DNA of 64,000 nucleotides from Plotosus lineatus. Lineage: Eukaryota; Chordata; Actinopteri; Siluriformes; Plotosidae. Both the position numbers and the translations under genes were made by a program. This document shows positions 42,766 through 54,800 of the stretch, piece after piece (the first letter of the stretch is position 1; the number at the start of each line of letters is the position of its first letter). The stretch covers positions 48,969,501-49,033,500 of the forward strand of contig CM045731.1 in assembly GCA_024760905.1 (NCBI GenBank), written 5' to 3'. The notes beneath the pieces were generated by a model that was not told the origin of the DNA, did no database searches, and saw only the letters and a program-made list of their open reading frames with translations.

Positions 42766-43363
42766 CTCTCTGGCCTGGGACTGGGACTCGCGATTCCAGC
42801 AGGAAGAAGTACAGTATGTTGCTGTGGAGGCGGGTGCCTGGGTTTGGCTCTGTGACCTTGCCATAGATGGAGGTGTGAAATGTTGCACCTGCATGTTGGC
42901 GAAGATCTAAGTTCAATAACAGTTGCCGCAGGATCTGGATGTTTACAGAATCATATGGTTCCTATGTATGTGAGAAGGTGCATTTTATGTTTAATGCACA
43001 CAACCGTCCGTGGCCGGGAATCTATAGGCGCTAATTAGCTGAGCTCTCACAGGGAGCAGGGACTGCATACCCCCGCTTTCCTGTTGCAGCGCTCGCCAAC
43101 CAATCATGGGTGCCTTTGAGCTCATTCGTACAAAGGAGAGTGATTTTCTCTGAGTGTGTTACACCGTCCTCCAAATACGAATGCACTGCAGTTCGAAAAG
43201 ACAAAGGTGGTTAGCACTGCATGGCACTGAGGGTGTGTTTACGTGCTTTTGCTCCTCCCTGGTTGGTGGTGGTTGTGTGTAGAACTTGGATACGAATAAA
43301 TTAGGGGGAAAATCCGAAAAGAGAAGTTGCATTTTATGATGAACAATATTATGTAGCAGCCAA
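42766..43363. other. Unassigned sequence with a minus-strand coding-like segment
   Basis: On the minus strand 42775-42935 reads NLDLRQHAGATFHTSIYGKV, then TEPNPGTRLHSN and ILYFFLLESRVPVPGQRG, without stops. I do not recognise it; it could be a fragment of another transposon. The remainder to 43363 is unrecognised. Confidence 0.35.
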
Positions 43364-43690
43364 GGCGGCATGGTGGCTGGAACGTCCGCCTCACAGCAAG
43401 AAGGTCCTGGGTTTGATTCCCAGCTTGAGTGTTTCTGTGTGGTTTGCATATTCTGCCCGTGCTTGCGTGGGTTTCCTCTGGATACTCTGGTTTCCTCCCA
43501 CAGTCCAAAAAACCATTGGTCGGTTAATTGGCTGCTCCAAATTGCCCGTGAGTATGAATGGTTGTGAGTGTTAGCCCTGCAATGGCCTGGTGAGCTGCCA
43601 GGGTGTATCCTGCCCTCACACAGAGTTGGCTGAGATGGGTGCCAGCCTCCCTGGGTCCCTAATTAGGATTAAGCAGTTCAGAAAATGAAT
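43364..43690 (+). mobile_element. tRNA-Val-like SINE with L2-type tail, full length
   Basis: Head aaggcggcatggtggctgg, box B gggtttgattccc, complete core (ttcctcccacagtccaaaa) and L2-type tail (gccctgcaatggcctggtg to taattaggattaagcag). Confidence 0.88.
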
Positions 43691-43894
43691 GAATGTAGCA
43701 GCCAAATACCAGCAGGCCTCATTTATAGCATTCCAGATTCAAATCCCAAGATGGTGCCATTTGCCAGGAAGGTCTTGTTACACAGGAAGTGACATCCAGA
43801 ATGTTTTAGATCTTTCCGATTAGAATTTATAATTACAGAATTCCTGTTTGGTTTAAAATAAAACCAGTAACCATTTACCCACTTGCTGGGTCAT

Positions 43895-44180
43895 TTGCTG
43901 AACTGCTTAATCATAGTAGGGCATTGAGGCTATGTGAAGGCAGGACAGCAGAGAAACACACACAACCATTCACACTTACATCCACATCAAGGGGAATTTG
44001 GAGAAGACTATAAGTCTAATTTGAGTGTCTTTGGACTGTTGGAGGAAACCCAAGTACCAAAAGAAAACATGGGCAAGCACTCAGAGCATGCATACTCCCT
44101 ACAGAAACGCCCTCAAGATGCCCAGGACTTGAACCCAGTACCTTCTTGCTGTGCGGTGGACTTTCTAACAACTATGGCAC
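43895..44180 (-). mobile_element. Degraded Val-like SINE, minus strand
   Basis: Reverse SINE wording: ctgaactgcttaatcatag, tttggactgttggaggaaac, cttgaacccagtaccttct. It is strongly diverged. Confidence 0.65.
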
Positions 44181-44364
44181 CATTTACTCTTTATAAGTTA
44201 TACTGGACATCCATAACCACGTTCATGGAAACTGTGCTCGCATGTGATCCATCTGTAGAACCCTCAAAAAGAAGCCCAACCCCCAAATAGAGCTGTCCAT
44301 CAAGCTGCTCTAGCTTCCGAAGGCACAAAAACTCAAGAACCAGACAAAATATGTATTTCCCCCA

Positions 44365-46379
44365 ACAAATATTGATGCAAAATCTTGGGCGTGGGAGGAG
44401 TTCGGTGAGGGTCTGGAGAGTGATTATCGGTTGGCCTCATATCGGAAGGCTTTGGGTTGGTTTTGGTTTTGGGTTTTTTTTTTGTTTGTTTGTTTGTTTT
44501 TTAATTATATGATGACAAAGCGCTGTAATTGCATCTTGCGTGTTACCCGAGAGAAATCAAAATCAAACAAGTATGATGACAAATGTTATACCCTGTTCTG
44601 CTTGCTGGAAAAAATGCAAAGATGTGAGAAAATTCCGGTTGATTTTGATGGTGATCTGACACCTCAGGAGGGAGAAGCAGTTCTTCATAAACACTGTTCA
44701 CAGTGGAGGTGGGGAGCTGCTTACCTTGACTGGGGATGTTGTCGAGAGGTGGAGGGAATACTTTGAGGACCTCCTCAATCCCACCAACACGCCCTCCGTG
44801 GAGGAGGAAGACCCTGGGGGTTCAGGTTGAGGGTCCGCCCATCACTGGAGTGGAGGTCACTGAGGTTGTCAGAAAACTCCTCGGTGGTCGAGCTCCGGGG
44901 TTGGACGAGATCCGCCCGGAATATCTCAGGGCTCTGGATGTTGTAGGACTGTCTTGGTTGACACGTCTCTGCAACATCGCGTGGTCATCAGGGGCTGTAA
45001 TTCTGGATTGGCAAACTGGGGTGGTGGTCCCAATTTTTAAGAAGGGGACCGGAGGGTGTGTTCCAATTATCGGGGAATTACACTCCTCAGCCTACCTGGG
45101 AAAGTCTATGCAGGGGTACTAGAGAGGAGAATCCGACCGATAGTCGAACCTCGGATTCAGGAGGAACAATGTGGTTTTCGTCCTGGCCGCAGCACTCTTG
45201 ACCAACTCTATACGCTCCACAGGATTCTGGAGGGGGCATGGGAGTTTGCCCAATCTGTCCACATGTGCTTTGTGGATTTGGAGAAGGCTTTCGACAGTGT
45301 CCCTCGAACGATCTTGTGGGGCATGCTCCGAGAGTACGGCGTTCCGGATCCGTTGCTACGAGCTATTCGGTCGCTGTATCACCGGAGCCAGAGTTTGGTC
45401 CGTATTGGTAACAGCAGGTCGGTTTCGTTTCCAGTGGGAGTTGGAGTCCGCCAAGGCTGTCCTTTGTCACTGATTCTGTTCATAATTTTTATGGACAGAA
45501 TTTCTAGGCGCAGTCGAGGCGATGAGGGGTTCTGGTTTGGTGGCCATCGGATATCGTCTCTGCTTTTTGCGGATGATGTTGTCCTTTTGGCTTCATCAAG
45601 TCGGGCCCTCCAGTTCTCATTGGAGTGATTCGCAGCTGAGTGCGAAGCAGCCGGGATGAAGATCAGTACCTCCAAGTCCGAGGCCATGGTTCTCAGTCGG
45701 ACAAGGATGGAATGCACCCTCCGGGTCGGGAATGAAGTCCTGCCCCAAGTGGAGAAGTTTAAGTATCTTGGGGTCTTGTTTACGAGTGAGGGAAGGATGG
45801 AGCGAGAGATCGACAGACCTGCAGCCTCTGCTGTTAAGCGGTGCCTGTACCGGTCCGTCGTGGTGAAGAAGGAGCTGAGCCGCAAGGCGAAGCTCTCAAT
45901 TTACCAGTCAATCTACGTTCCAACCCTCACCTATGGTCACGAGCTTTGGGTAATGACCAAAAGAACAAGATCACGGATACAAGCGGCTGAAATGAGCTTC
46001 CTTCGCCGGGTGGCAGGGTTCTCCCTTAGAGTTAAGGTGAGAAGCTCCGCCATCCGGGGAGAGCTCGGAGTAGATCCGCTGCTCCTCCGCATTGAGAGGG
46101 GCCAGTTGAGGTGGCTCGGGCATCTGGTCAGAATGCCCCACGGACGCCTCCCTGGTGTGGTGTTTCGGGCATGTCCAACCGGGAAGAGACCCCGGGGTCG
46201 ACCTAGAACACGCTGGAATGACTATGTCTCTCGGCTTGTCTGGGACCGCCTCGGTGTCTCCCCGGGAGAGTTCGAGGAAGTGGCTCGGGAGAGGGACGTC
46301 TGGACCTCTTTGCTTAGGTTGCTGCCCCCACGACCCGACCCTGGACTAAGCGGAAGATGATGATGATGATGATGATGAA
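44365..46379 (+). mobile_element. Rex3-like LINE (RTE clade), 5'-truncated
   Basis: The RT region reads APGLDEIRPEYLRALDVVG (near 44900), QTGVVVPIFKKG (45015), CGFRPGRSTLDQLYTLHRIL (45170), CFVDLEKAFDSVPR (45265), VRQGCPLSLILF (45445) and SSLLFADDVVLLASS (45555). The C-terminal LTYGHELWVMTKRTRSRIQA and LRWLGHLVRMPHGRLPG follow to 46360. The text tggcaaactggggtggtgg (45009) and the inverse of the known Rex3 primer region near 45448 support Rex3. It ends in a (GAT)n tail at 46358-46378. A frameshift near 45055, a stop at 45628 and an unrelated ~200-bp segment at about 44455-44690 break it. Confidence 0.85.
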
Positions 46380-46642
46380 AACAACCCAACAAAATTACTT
46401 ACATTTTTATGTGAGGTGCGCATCTGAGTGTATTTATATTTTATTTACATCTTATGCATTATTTTTGAATGTTTAATTGTTATTCAAAACTGTAAATGCT
46501 TATAATATGTATTTATTGATATTATATACACACATACATATGTATATATACATCAGTCAGGGGGGGAGTCGAGCCTACTTCACAGAAATCGATGGTCGCG
46601 GGGGAGTCAGTCCCCATTAACGGCGGAAAGTGAGGGATCCCG

Positions 46643-46675
<33 letters not shown>

Positions 46676-47539
46676 GTCTTGATCTGCGATGGCCTGGTGA
46701 GCTATTCAGGATGTATCCTGCCCTCGCCCAGAGTCGGTTGAGATGTGTGCCAGCCTCCCCGCGACCCTAATTAGCATTAAGAGGAATGTGAAGAGGAAAA
46801 TGAATAATAGTTACCGAGGGTCAGATTTGGCCAAGGCACTAACTTAACATAAGTACAGTGAACGTTCATTATAATGTACTGTATTTCATTATGATGTATT
46901 GTTTATTATACGCCATTATTTGTTGGAATCAAAGTCTTGAACAGTCGATAAATTAAGGAGTAACCTGACTGGTGTCACTGTTATTTGGTCAGAGTGCTGT
47001 GCTAGTACAGTATTTGCAAGGAGTGCTGTTTTCTCAGATATCAAACACGTGTGACATGTCTAGTAAAGTGCAGCGGGGGCGGAATAGCGTCTGAGTGAAT
47101 CACTCGTTTCCGAGTACGCTTGCTACTTTACGGATTTGTTCCGATAGCTGGATGTTAGATAGACTGTGCCGTTACAAGACATCAACATCATGGGACTGTA
47201 AGTCAATTCAATGTTTACAACATTCAAGGCATGTGGAAGTATGAATATGCAAATGCTTTATTTGGAAAAGCAACTTGAGTATGGTTCAAACATATGGCTA
47301 GAGACTGAAAAGACATTTGCATGTTCCTGTAGACGAAAACAATGTGCTTCAGATTTAACACACACTATTGCTTTTAGTGAAGCCCAAACCTACCAGCCAC
47401 ACAGGTTATAACCCACTGCTTTGCTTATCAATTCATCAAACTGAACGATGCTTGTCCTACACAATTAACTGGGACATCATGAAGGGTTATCAAGGCATGC
47501 GCACACACAAACGTTATTCATGACTCCTGAATTATTTCA
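46379..47539. other. Intergenic with terminal-repeat and L2-tail fragments
   Basis: 46553-46640 resembles a Tigger terminal repeat (catcagtcagggggggagtc to gaaagtgagggatcc), related to 11166-11290. (ATT)n lies at 46645-46674, and an L2-type tail at 46676-46780 (gatctgcgatggcctggtg). The rest, 46800-47539, is unrecognised. Confidence 0.55.
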
Positions 47540-47886
47540 TCATTTCAGTTCATTTTCTGTAACCGCTTAATCCTAATTAGGGTCGCAGGGAGGCTGGCAC
47601 CCATCCCAGCCAACTTTGGGCGAGGGCAGAGTACACCCTGGACAGCTCACCAGGCCATCGCAGGGCGGAAACACGCCGACGGCTTTGCAGCCTACTCTTG
47701 CCGAAAGTCAGCAATGGTTCTTTTACATGCCTCACACCACAGACAGTGAGAGACATGGCCGGCCTTTGATAACCCAGTTAGCTGCACTGGGGGGAACAGT
47801 GACAACCTTGTGGAGAGTGGGACTCGAACCCCCAACCTTTAGGATCAGTAATCCTGCGCCCTATACCACTAGACCATCACTGCCCC
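47540..47886 (-). mobile_element. tRNA-Glu-like SINE with L2-type tail, minus strand, full body
   Basis: In reverse: head gggcagtgatggtctagtgg, box B gggttcgagtccc, shared body, L2-type tail (ccctgcgatggcctggtga to taattaggattaagcggtt). It is a second complete example of the L2-tailed form. Confidence 0.9.
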
Positions 47887-48344
47887 TCTTGAATTATTGT
47901 TAAATTATTATATAATGATCATGTCATTTTGACTCCATTCATTCACCAGAACCAATTTATTCTACTAGGATCGCACTGAGGCAGGAGCCTATCTTCACCA
48001 ACTCTGGGTGAAGCTGAAGGTACACCCTGACCTGCTCTCCTGTCCACTTGCATGATGCTGTCTTGCTGGCAAGAGATTCATTTTTCGTTCATAAGGAAAA
48101 GCAACAAACTGGAGAAGATCCACATGAAAAGTTCGGGGGGACAATAGGAGTTCGATGGCATCCATCTCAGTCTGTCGTTTATCAACATTTTGTATTTTCC
48201 TAAATAGCAAATGGTTTCAGAACTAAAAGGGAACGAAATGAGACCGATTTGCGGAAGATTCGCTTTTGTTTTGCCGTCAATCATTACCAGCATCTTTATC
48301 TTGTTCCACTTGAGCCGTGGATCAGGTTCAAGCTCATTTCAGTC
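47887..48344. other. Intergenic, SINE-tail trace then unrecognised
   Basis: A weak reverse L2-tail trace lies at 47935-48030. No gene is seen. Confidence 0.4.
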
Positions 48345-48400
48345 TTTTATGTCCGTGATCTTGTTCTTGTTGGTCATCACCCAAAGCTCACGACCACTGC
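48345..48400 (-). mobile_element. Short Rex3-like fragment
   Basis: The reverse complement of about 50 bp (text gagctttgggtgatgaccaa, then agaacaagatcacgg) matches the LWVMTK segment of the Rex3-like LINE at 45940-45975. Only this piece is recognisable. Confidence 0.55.
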
Positions 48401-48842
48401 GTACCTGATGAAAACATTCGCAAAAAATCGTACGTCTTGTCGTAAACAGTCGCACGACAGACGTCGGTAAGTCGCAAAAAAAAAAAATAAAAAATATTCC
48501 GTTGCAATGTGGACCTCCAGGGAGAAAAAAAAAGAAAAAGCAGAAAGGAAGCAACAAGCTTCTGAAAACCCGCCCCGACACGCCCGCGAGCACAAACTCT
48601 ACTTCAGTCGTCAAAAAAAAAAAAAAAAAAAAAAAAAGCGATTCTTGCAGCGGAGCCACGTCGCTCGTGCGGAATCCCCTCCGCTTGATGTTTCATCAAC
48701 TCGCCTGATTTTTTTTTTTAAAATATAATAAAAGGCACAAATGATCGCGCGAGCCGCACCGCTCCGTGTGTGAAGGAAAGTCGGTTCGGTTCGGTGAAAG
48801 GGTTCGGGTCTATTCCGGTTCTGCTTGGAGCGGAAAGCGGCG
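48401..48842 (+). promoter_or_regulatory. esyt1: esyt1 upstream region and 5' UTR
   Basis: The sequence immediately upstream of the esyt1 start is GC-richer than its surroundings from about 48560. It contains poly-A runs (48477-48487 and 48616-48637) and no TATA box close to the start. The transcription start cannot be fixed. Confidence 0.4.
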
Positions 48843-51800
48843 ATGCAGCAGCAGCAGCGGGATGCGGGGCCGCGCTCCGGCGCGCAGGAGTCCGCGGCCA
48901 GGCAAGCCGTTTCAGTGCTGCTGTCCTTCGGGAAGTGTCTCGGCGCACTGCTGCCCGTCTACCTGGCGGGATATTTCGGCTTCAGTGTCACTGTGATCCT
49001 GATCGGCCTCGCTGTGTACATGGGGTGGCAGCAGCACCGCGATGGGAAGCTCAACCGCCTGAACAACGCCATGTATTTCCAGGACAACGAGCAGCACTTC
49101 ACCACTACACGCCTGTTCAAGAGCACACGGGAATTACCCGCATGGGTAAGGGTTCGGTTCCGACACCACACGCACATGTGTGTTCCACCTTGTGTATGTG
49201 TGTGTGCGTGTGTGTGTTAAACATCTGCCAGACGTTTCACACCTTCCAGATCAGCTATGTACCTAGAAATAGTTTGAGGTTTTCATTCTCATTTAATTGC
49301 ATCCCAGTGTATTATTACAATAATAATAGTGATGATGATGATGAAATGCTCAGTGGTTACCATGTCTGCCTCATAGCAAGAACGTCCTGGGTTCGATTTC
49401 CAAGCTCGAATCTTTTCTGTGTGGACTTTGCATGTACTCCTCTTGTGTGCATGTGGGGTCGGTGGCATAGTGGTTAGACCCCCACTGTGCTAAGACCCTT
49501 ATGCAAGGTCTCAACCATAAGTGTGCCTCTGTTTACCCAGCAGTATAAATGGGTAGGTAAAAGGTAAAGTCTGTTGGGTTTTTACACCCGAGCCTAGTGG
49601 CTTATCAGGCCGGTTCTTATCCCCGGTTTCTACAGCGTGAAGCGACCAGGAGTTCAATTCCTCCTGGATGGGATGCTAGTCCATTGCAAGTTACCTTCCC
49701 AGTATATTTTTACTGGTACCCATTTATACTGCTGGGTGAACAGACACACACTTGTGGTTAAGACCTTGCCCAGGGGTCTTAGCACAGTGAGGGTCTCAGT
49801 GGGATTCGAACTCACAACCTCCAGATCATGAGCGCAGCACCTTAACCACTACACCACCGGCCCCACTCACTAGTATAAATGGGTACCAGTAAAAATATAC
49901 TGGGAAGGTAACCTGTGATGGACTAGCGTCCCATCTAGGAGGAGTTGAACTCCTGGTAGCTTCACGCTACAGAAACCAAACCGGGGATAAGCACCGGCCT
50001 GATGAGCCACTATGGCTTGGGTGTAAAAAGCCCAACGGACTTTACCTACTTCCTGTGTGCATGGCTTGCATTCCTTGTCTTTGGGCATTTTACACCCGAG
50101 CCTTGTGGCTCATCAGGCTGGTGCTTATCCCCGGTTTGGTTTCTATAGAGTTAAGCTACCAGAAGTTCAACTCCTCCTGGATGGGGCGCTAGTACATCGC
50201 AGGTTACCTTCCCAGTATATTTTTATTGGTACCCATTTATACTGCTGGGTGAACAGAGGCACACTTGTGGTTAAGACCTTGCCCAGGGGTCTTCGCACAG
50301 TGGGGATCTAACTGGGATTTGAACACACAACCTCCCAATCATGAGCGCAGAACCCTAACTACTACACCACCATGGCTTGCATCGGCTGTTCAAAATCGCC
50401 CCGAGTGTGGGTGTCAATGGTTGTATGTGTGTTGGCCCTGCGATAGTCTTTCGAGCTGGTCAGGGTGTACCTTGCTTTCGCCCAGAGTTGGCTGAGATAG
50501 ATCACAGCCTCTCTGCAACCCTAATTATAAATAAGTGGCTTAGAAAATTAATGACTGACTAATAATAATTCATCATATCATCATTTTTGCCCCAAATTAT
50601 AAGGAAAATCCCTGATTCTAGCTGGTTTGTGTATAACCTCCCCATGCTTGGGTTTCCCAATACAGTCAAAAGACATGCAGTTTAAGATTAAGATTGCACC
50701 TAGGTTCGTGTGCGAGTATGAACAGTTTTGGGTGTTGGCCCTGGGATGGTCTGTGTTCCTATAGCTCTTCTTGAGATTATCACCAAGTCACCCTGCATTA
50801 ATATAACAGTACAGTAGTACTGGCTAGTTTATAGGATTACTTGATGTTTATGTTCCTAGTTTTTATTGTTTATTGTAATATTTACTTCTGTTAGCAAGAA
50901 GGTCATAGGCTTGGCGAGTGTATTTGTCCAATTTGCATCTTCTCAGTGTGCTTGGGTGGGTTTCCTCGGGGTACACTTGCTTCCTCCAATTCATAGACAT
51001 GCATGTTATGGAAACTGGCTGTTCCTTTATTTAGCCAGGTGAGCACCATTAGCATTTTCACTTCCAGGGCTTGATTTTTCCCCATTGGGGTTCTTCTTAT
51101 GATTATACATGGGCCTCACAAGGCCAACTGGTGTGTGAGGTGATATCCAGGTGGAAGGTGGTGTTTAGATTATGCGAGTCAATGAGTTTTTTTTTGTTTT
51201 GTTTTGTTTTGTTTTTTTAACATGAATTTATTGTTTTAGCTAAACAGAAAATTGTTGAGCTGAATGTTTGACAAACGCTGAACTGTTAGCTGGACCAAGC
51301 TTTAGCATCCATGTTGACAAATGCTAAACTGTGTTAGCTGGACCTAGCTTTAGCATCCATGTTGGTCATTCATAAAATGTGAGGAAAATAAAAGAGCAAC
51401 AATAATTTGTGTAAGTAATTTGCAAAGAATAAAAATACTAATTTCTTTCATTTACAGAGTATGGTTTAAAGGTTTTGTTTTGTTCCATTTCTCCATAATG
51501 TGACTGTTGACTGAGACTCGCCCTTATGTTATATGTGGGTTCTCCATGTAAACAGTGCATGCATCACTACTTGTTTCTGTTTGTCGTCATGCACACTCTA
51601 TGTAAATAGGTAGGTAAAGTCTGTTGGGTTTTTTACACCCGAGCCTAGTGGCTCATCAGGCTGGTGCTTATCCCTGGTTTCCGTAACATGAAGCGACCAG
51701 GAGTTCAACTCCTCCTGGATAGGACGCTAGTCCACCGCAGGTTACTTTCCCAGTATATTTTTACTGGTACCCATTTATATTGCTGGGTGAACAGACACAC

Positions 51801-54800
51801 ACTTGTGGTTGAGACCTTGCCCAGGGGTCTTAGCACAGTGGGGATCTAACTGGGATTCGAACTCACAACCTCCCAATCATGAGCCCAGCACCCTGACCAC
51901 TACACCACCGGCCCCACTTTCTATGTAAATAGTTGAACAACTTTTTTGTGTATTGTGTGTAAGTGGTGGTACTGTGCATTCCCATGTGGCATGATCTGAG
52001 CAGTGACTAGGCTGGGTAGCATGTTATAGCACGATAACAGAAGTACAAACAGGTTTTCTGATTGAGGTTCGGCTAGATTCCTCGGGTAGCCTTGGAATAG
52101 CTTTGATATGCCCTGGCATGATAAAGTGATTACAGCTATTGGTCCCCTCGTGTGTTAATTGTCCTTGTGGTCATGTGATCATGATAAATCATCATATGAC
52201 TTTGTTCTACTTTTAAATATTACTTCACATTATTACTTCAGCAGTCTAGTTGACTGAATCATGTAGTATTTGGTGCGTCAGGGGTTACTGCAGTTACGCT
52301 GGTGTTCTAGCCTTGGACTGAGCATCATACCCTGGCCTTGTAAGAGTTTAAAACTACAAGATTCCATCTGCCATTCAACTTTGATAAAACATTATTAAAT
52401 CGCATTTTGTTTAATTTACATTTAAATAAACTCTTAAAATAATCTCTTGGGATGGTGGAGTCGTGGTCAGCACTGCCACCTCACAGGAAGAAGGCACTGG
52501 GTTCGAGTCCTGGACTTGAAGACATTTCCTTGTACAGTTTCCATACTCTCCAAGTGCTTGTATGGATACTCCAGGTTTCTCCCATAGACATGCACAGAAG
52601 GCTGATTAGCTGTTCCAGATATCTTGAGTGTGAATGGTTTTGTGTGTGTGTGTGTGTGTGTGTGGATGGGTGTGTTGGCCTTGTACTGGTCTTAAGAGCT
52701 GTCAGAGTGTACCTCAGTTCACCCAGTGTCAGCTGAGATAGGCTCCAGCCTCTCTACAACCCTAATAGGATTAAGGTGAGCGAGCAAAAAGCATCTCTTG
52801 ACCGTGATAAGCTGCCTGCCAGCAGAGTAAATGGAGCGACTATTTATAAGATGATAAACTCATGTTCAGTCGGTTTGTGTTGATGCTACTGGAACTTGTC
52901 CCTGAGCAGAACATCTTGGCATGAAGCTGGAGGCGCAGACTGTGCACAAAGGGAGCTAAGAGAAAACTGTTAATTCTGTTTACAGGGTTTCTGTCCTCCA
53001 CATTCCACATTAGCGCCTTCACATTCCACAGTCTGTCCAGATTCAGGCTATATTTGGGCATCTACTGATCAGATCTCTAGGTATCACCTTCACCAAACTA
53101 CTTATGTGACGCTACAAATGTTCCAAATTGTGTTAAAGGCTGCTGTATCAATAGCTGAAGATCTCATACTTTTAAATCTCCATATATAGCCAGGATCTGG
53201 CCAGACTGTGGGACGTGATGGCATTAAAAAGGAATGGGGGGAAAGATCCGAATAGGAGTCGAGGGGGAGTTAAAAAGACTGGAACATACTGAGCTGTGCC
53301 ACAGTGCCATGTTTCCTTTCTACAGTCATACACATTTCTACTTTCGCTTCTAGTTTACAATGAATTGGGTGTCATGTGAACACTTTGTGCTTCCTATGCC
53401 GTTAGAGCAGGGGCTTCTGTGACGGTGCATTGAGTTTCGAACAGAAAGAAAGATTGCATCGTACAGCCTTTGAGGTGAATAGCAGACCAACCAAGTAACG
53501 CTTTAGGTTCATATATTTAATTTGTAGCAAAAGTTTTTTTTTGGTTTACTCCTGTGTTATCACCGTACTGCTTTAGCTTCTTTGAATGGTTTCCTGCATC
53601 ACTCACAGTGAAACTCAAATACGCACTGATCGCTGCGTCAGGGTGATTTTAATGCCGACTTTATCTCCACTAAAAGAGGCAGCACTTCAGACTTTAAGTC
53701 AATCCAGTTCTCGCACCTCCTCATCTGTGCACACTGTTCAATCTGTTTTTAGCTCGGTAGTTGAAACATGGGGGTTGGCATGGTGCCGTAGTGTTTAGCA
53801 TGTCCGCCACACAACAAGAAAGTTCTAGGTTTGAGTCCTGGTTTTATCGGTGGTGTTTAGCATGTTCTCCCCGTGCTTACATGGGTTTCCTCAAGGTTCT
53901 CTGGTTTCCTTTCACAACCCAAAGACTTAGATATTAGGGTGTGTGTATAATTAGCTGTTTGTGTTGCCCCTGCTATGGTCTGGCAAGCTGTTTAGAGTCA
54001 ACCCCACATTTGCCCAGTGATGGCTGAGATAGGTTCCAGCCTCCACACGCAACCCCAACAGGTTTAAGGTAAGGTAAAGTCTGTTGGACTTTTTACAACT
54101 TGAGCCATAGTGGCTGGTAGGGCCGGTGCTTAACCTCGGTTTCCGTAGCGTGAAGCAACTAGGAGTTCAACTCCTCCTGGATGGGATGCTTGTTCATCAC
54201 AGGTTACCTTCCCAGTATATTTTTTTACTGGTACCCAGTATATTTTCACTGGTACCCAGTAATACTGCTGGCAGGCACACTTGTGGTTAAGACCTTGCCC
54301 AGAGGTCTTAGCACAGTGAGGGGATAACTGGGATTTGAACTCACAACCTCCCGATCATGAGCCCAGCACTCTAACCACTATGCCACTGGCCCCACTAACA
54401 GGTTTAAGCTGTTCAACAATCGTGTGATTGAAAGTTTTTTGCAGGGCATGTCATGACTTCAATGGAATATGTGTTGATGTTGTTCAATCTTCAAAGTTAA
54501 TATGGTTTGCATTTATATTAGAATTTATTCCTCGGGTTAGTTTTCCAGGGGTTTATGAAGCATAGCCAAGGTCAATTATTTACTGACTACATTTCTTTAC
54601 TCCATTCAACTGGATGAATTCAAGCCAAACACCACGGCCTGCAGGTCAACAAAGACCTAATATGCTGATCAGCCGTAACATTAAGAACGCTGACGGTGAA
54701 GTGTGTTCCATTTGGCAGACACTGTTATAGGTGGACTTCAATATGGTCACATGACCAAGCGTTGCCTATGGTTAGAACAGCACATTCCTATAGTGGAGGC

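Noticed and set aside
48825..48842. Upstream extension of esyt1 from a TTG codon
   Set aside because: Non-ATG initiation is not needed; the first in-frame ATG at 48843 gives an ordinary E-Syt start.
48770..49477. 235-codon frame overlapping esyt1 exon 1
   Set aside because: It is out of frame with the conserved E-Syt peptide and runs into intron and SINE sequence.
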